The notes under the pieces: model-generated
The model's database searches: none
Told to the model about the DNA's origin: nothing
Seen by the model: the letters and a program-made list of their open reading frames with translations, nothing else
Part shown: piece after piece, positions 21,169 to 23,661 of the stretch
Position numbering within the stretch: the stretch's first letter is position 1
Layout: every line of letters starts with the position of its first letter
Made by a program: the position numbers and the translations under genes
Assembly: GCA_036374835.1 (NCBI GenBank)
Contig: DASUTB010000006.1
Coordinates: 1 to 23,661 of the forward strand
Source of the DNA: DASUTB01 sp036374835
GTDB taxonomy: Bacteria; Actinomycetota; Actinomycetes; Jiangellales; Jiangellaceae
Length of the DNA: 23,661 nucleotides
Direction: 5' to 3'

Positions 21169-22248
21169 ATGGCTGCGATTCGATCTTGGCGTCCGCTGTC
21201 TTCTCGCGACACGATAGCTCTGGTCTCACCGGCCAGCCGGCCGAGTGAGAACTGGGTCGAGTGGAGCGTGGCCAAGATCGAGTCCTGGGGCTTCCGCCCG
21301 CGGCTGGGCGCACATGCGCGTGACCAGCGCGGGTATCTCGCGGACGAAGATCGGCTCGCTGACATCAATGACGCGATCCGGGATCCGGACGTGCGCGCGA
21401 TCGTGAGCCTGAGAGGCGGCTGCGGAAGCTTTCGGCTCATCCACGGCATCGATATGGATGCTCTCCGCGCCGATCCCAAGCCGATGGTCGGATTCAGCGA
21501 CATCACGTCGTTGCACCGCGTCTGGCATTGCGCGGGGATAGCGTCGCTCTACGGCCCGGTTGCAGGGGTACACGCTGATGCCGTGCGCGATCTATTGATG
21601 GGCGGGCGACCCAAACCCGTTGAAGCCGACCCCACACAGTTCGGTGCCGAACTCACCACACAGGGCGCCGCACGCGGGCGATTGTTCGGCGGCAACCTTG
21701 AGATGCTTGCCCGTAGCGTTGGCGTCTTGGATTTCGACTTGTACGGTCATGTGCTGTTGTTAGAGATCAACAAAGCCGCCGGTATCGGTGGCGTCGACCG
21801 AGCGCTGACCCAGCTCATCATGTCCGGGTCCCTCGAGGGCATCACTGGAATCGCCCTTGGACGGCTGTCGGGATTCGAAGAGTACGAGGACCGTGGCTGG
21901 AACCGATCCATCCTGGAGAGATCCTTACGGAGGAGTTCATTGAGCCCTTTGGCATCACCCAGCACAAGCTCGCTGTTGCGATCGGCGTGCCCCCGCGCCG
22001 GATCAACGAGATCGCACACGGTCAACGGCGGATCTCAGCGGACACCGGCCTACGACTGGCTCGCTATTTCTGCACATCGGATCTGTTCTGGGTCAACTTG
22101 CAGATCCGGTATGACCTTGAAATCGAGCGGGATAACCTGGCCGCGAAGCTCGACGAGATTCGACCACTCCAGTCAGCCTGACGGGGCAGACGTGCGCTCG
22201 GTCGGACGGCTGGCCGCGGCTCAGGGCTTGCGGGCGACGCCGCCATAG
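21169..22248 (+). pseudogene. Peptidase S66 (LD-carboxypeptidase/MccF-like), 3'-truncated and fused out of frame
   Basis: Residues 1 to about 244 (to ~21900) match peptidase S66, serine peptidases that cut L,D-bonds in murein peptides or inactivate microcin C: DTIALVSPASRPSE, AIVSLRGGCGSFRLI (Tyr of RGGYG replaced by Cys), VGFSDITSLH with the nucleophile Ser, and HVLLLEINKA with the catalytic Glu. After FEEYEDRGW the family C-terminus, which carries the third catalytic residue (His in a GH motif), is missing. The frame instead runs through antitoxin DNA in the wrong frame, giving ~115 unrelated residues. Activity is unlikely. Start: ATG 21169 is chosen; GTG 21154 is possible. The 3' end overlaps the convergent methyltransferase. 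Confidence 0.8.
21903..22181 (+). pseudogene. HigA/VapI-type XRE antitoxin, 5'-truncated
   Basis: In the frame +2 to the S66 reading, the DNA encodes PIHPGEILTEEFIEPFGITQ, an HTH (HKLAVAIGVPPRRINEIAHG), then RISADTGLRLARYFCTSDLFWVNLQIRYDLEIERD, the whole conserved body of HigA antitoxins. What is missing is the first ~5-10 residues with the start codon; no ATG, GTG or TTG opens this frame close upstream. An internal GTG (21987) would give only 64 residues lacking half the HTH. No RelE/HigB toxin gene is adjacent. Such antitoxins normally bind and repress their own promoter with a co-encoded mRNase toxin. Confidence 0.8.
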
Positions 22249-23024
22249 GCGTCCACCCTGGTTGGCTGGCCCTCATCCGGGTCCGGTCGCCATTCGGTGA
22301 CCGGCACGACACCCGGATCGATCAATTCCAGGCCTTCGAAGTAGCCGGCGATCTGTTCCGGGCTGCGCAGATGATAGGGAACCGTAGCGCTCTGGTTGGC
22401 TTGGTGATGCGCCTCGACGATCGCTTCGCTCGTATCGGTCCCGTCTGAGATCGTAAGGTAGCTGCCGGACGGTACCGCGTCCATGATCTGGCGGACGATC
22501 GACCGCGCCTCTTCGTAGTCCTCGATGTGCGCCAGGATGCCCATGAGCACGACTGCGATCGGACGGTCGAAGTCGAGCGTCTTCTTGGCGGCCTGCACGA
22601 TCCGGTCGGGTTCGCGCAGGTCAGCGTCGATGTATTCCGTAGTCCCCTCGGATGTACTGGTGAGCAGCGCGCGAGCGTGGACCAGCACCAGTGGATCGTT
22701 GTCGACGTAGACGATTCGAGACTCCGGAGCGACCCGCTGAGCCACCTCGTGGGTGTTCTCCACGGTGGGCAGCCCGGTGCCGATGTCCAGGAACTGGCGG
22801 ACGCCGGCCTCTCCTGCCAGGTACCGGACCGTCCGGCTGAGGAATGCACGCACCTGACGGGCGGTCGTGACAATGTCGGGGAAGGTTTGCTTCACCATCT
22901 CGCCGACCGCGCGGTCGGGTTCGAAGTTGTCTTTGCCACCGAGCCAGTAGTTCCAGATGCGTGCCGAATGCGGTATGTCCGTATTGAGGTCGGCCGGGGG
23001 CGACTGCTCAGGAGTGTTCGTCAT
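22221..23024 (-). CDS. DUF574-type SAM-dependent methyltransferase, copy 1
   Basis: The 267-residue protein belongs to the actinobacterial Methyltransf_19 (DUF574) family. Seen: the family opening HSARIWNYWLGGKDNFEPDR (19-38), motif I FLDIGTGLPTVENTHE (78-93) binding SAM, acidic loop VYVDNDPLVLVHARALL (105-121), the GILAHIEDYEEARSIVRQIMDAVPSGSYL block, and YHLRSPEQIAGYFEGLELIDPGVV. Substrates of this large paralogous family are unknown. Start: ATG at 23024; the frame is open to 23105 from a TTG but without family support. No strong ribosome-binding site. The tandem paralogue lies 139 bp upstream on the same strand. Its 3' end overlaps the chimeric S66 frame. Confidence 0.9.
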   Translation of the reverse strand: MTNTPEQSPPADLNTDIPHSARIWNYWLGGKDNFEPDRAVGEMVKQTFPDIVTTARQVRAFLSRTVRYLAGEAGVRQFLDIGTGLPTVENTHEVAQRVAPESRIVYVDNDPLVLVHARALLTSTSEGTTEYIDADLREPDRIVQAAKKTLDFDRPIAVVLMGILAHIEDYEEARSIVRQIMDAVPSGSYLTISDGTDTSEAIVEAHHQANQSATVPYHLRSPEQIAGYFEGLELIDPGVVPVTEWRPDPDEGQPTRVDAYGGVARKP

Positions 23025-23163
23025 CCAAGCTGGGGATTCTTCGGTCGGCACTGCCCGGCCTCCTACTAATGGGGGGGTGAGGTCCTCGGATGGTGCGGAG
23101 ACCAAGCCTACAGTCTGTTCCTTGGCCGAAAGATCCAGATCGGGTGTGACTGTTCAGGGAGCG

Positions 23164-23661
23164 CTAGGGCTTGCGCGCGACACCGCCGAAACCGTCAATA
23201 CTTACGGGCGGACCAGACGCCGGGTCGGGCCGCCACTCGGAGAGTCGTACAACGCCAGGATCGACCAGTTCAAGGCCGTCGAAGTAGCCGGCGATCTGTT
23301 CTGGGCTGCGTAGGTGGTAGGGAATCGGAGCGGTCTCGTTGTACTGGCGCATGGACTCGACGCCGGCTTCGTTGGTATCGGCGCCGTCCGAGATCGTCAA
23401 ATAGCTGCCGGACGATACCGCGTCCATGATCTGGCGGACGATCGATCGCGCCGCTTCGTAGTCTTCGACGTGGGCCAGGATCCCGAGAAACATGACCGCG
23501 ATCGGACGGTCGAAGTCGAGCAGCTCGCCGGCTGATCGCACGATCTTCTCGGATTCGGCCAGATCAGCCTCGACGTACTTGGTTGCGCCCTCAGGTGTGC
23601 TGGTGAGTAGTGCGCGGGCGTGGACCAGCACGAGCGGATCGTTGTCGACGTAGACGATCCG
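23164..23661 (-). CDS. DUF574-type SAM-dependent methyltransferase, copy 2, 5' end beyond window
   Basis: This 3' part of a paralogue (~165 residues) begins at the window edge with RIVYVDNDPLVLVHARALL, so motif I and the N-terminus lie outside. It shares with copy 1 the blocks DFDRPIAV, GILAHVEDYEAARSIVRQIMDAV, SGSYLTISDGADT, YHLRSPEQIAGYFDGLEL and the C-terminal GGVARKP; the DNA is also clearly alike. It differs in the variable stretch after EAGVESMRQYNETAPIP. Tandem duplication is the simplest explanation. The 23025-23163 gap shows no clear promoter. Confidence 0.9.
   Translation of the reverse strand, partial: RIVYVDNDPLVLVHARALLTSTPEGATKYVEADLAESEKIVRSAGELLDFDRPIAVMFLGILAHVEDYEAARSIVRQIMDAVSSGSYLTISDGADTNEAGVESMRQYNETAPIPYHLRSPEQIAGYFDGLELVDPGVVRLSEWRPDPASGPPVSIDGFGGVARKP

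Noticed and set aside
1..23661. CRISPR array, transposase or integrase genes
   Set aside because: No regularly spaced direct repeats and no recombinase-like protein were seen; the only mobile hints are short palindromic repeats and the S66/HigA scar.

Overview
The window is GC-rich with dense, short-gapped genes. Its gene set is that of an actinobacterium: sugar ABC transporter without its own ATPase, DUF1707, DUF4245, DUF574-type methyltransferases, actinobacterial MazG, XseAB/IspH/YchF block, many GTG starts and leaderless promoters. Jiangellales-like or a related high-GC order is a guess; there is no 16S gene in the window. No rRNA, tRNA, CRISPR array, complete insertion sequence or prophage was seen.

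Layout. (1) 1-536 is the 3' end of mfd. (2) 682-3650 holds an unrecognised lipoprotein, a GNAT acetyltransferase and a Cof-type HAD phosphatase. (3) 3825-8793 is a catabolic operon: an operator-like palindrome, a solute-binding lipoprotein, two permeases and a GH3 beta-N-acetylhexosaminidase. The order matches the Streptomyces dasABC-dasD N,N'-diacetylchitobiose operon, but the palindrome is not a DasR site. (4) 8794-9122 is a relatively AT-rich gap with two striking palindromes. (5) 9123-10663 is a SurA-like lipoprotein translationally coupled to mazG. In mycobacteria mfd and mazG are neighbours, so regions 2-4 look like an insertion between them. (6) 10803-13402 has two DUF1707 paralogues flanking a MOSC-domain gene, then a DUF4245 membrane protein. 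(7) 13470-16409 is a conserved small ORF, xseB-xseA, and divergent ispH. (8) 16436-19238 has a lipoprotein, rmuC, and a short DUF3800 protein followed by a terminator. (9) 19469-21138 has a DinB/DUF664 protein and ychF. (10) 21169-22248 is a recombination scar: a peptidase S66 gene has lost its 3' end (with the catalytic His) and runs out of frame into a 5'-truncated HigA-type antitoxin. (11) 22221-23661 holds two tandem DUF574-type SAM methyltransferases, the second cut by the window edge.

Structure not explained by the genes: a 64-bp palindromic repeat occurs twice (2784-2847 and 10659-10722, 50/64 identical by hand count), each copy overlapping the stop codon of the gene before it, with an 11-bp core copy at 15340. 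A 49-bp AT-rich inverted repeat lies at 8979-9027 and a perfect 15-nt palindrome at 8803-8817. Two stem-loops lie between the binding-protein and permease genes. At least eight genes have TANNNT placed 6-8 nt before the start codon and lack a good ribosome-binding site, so they are probably leaderless. I found no clear new defence or mobile system. The best leads are the dispersed repeat, the S66/HigA scar, and the das-like operon with a non-DasR operator.
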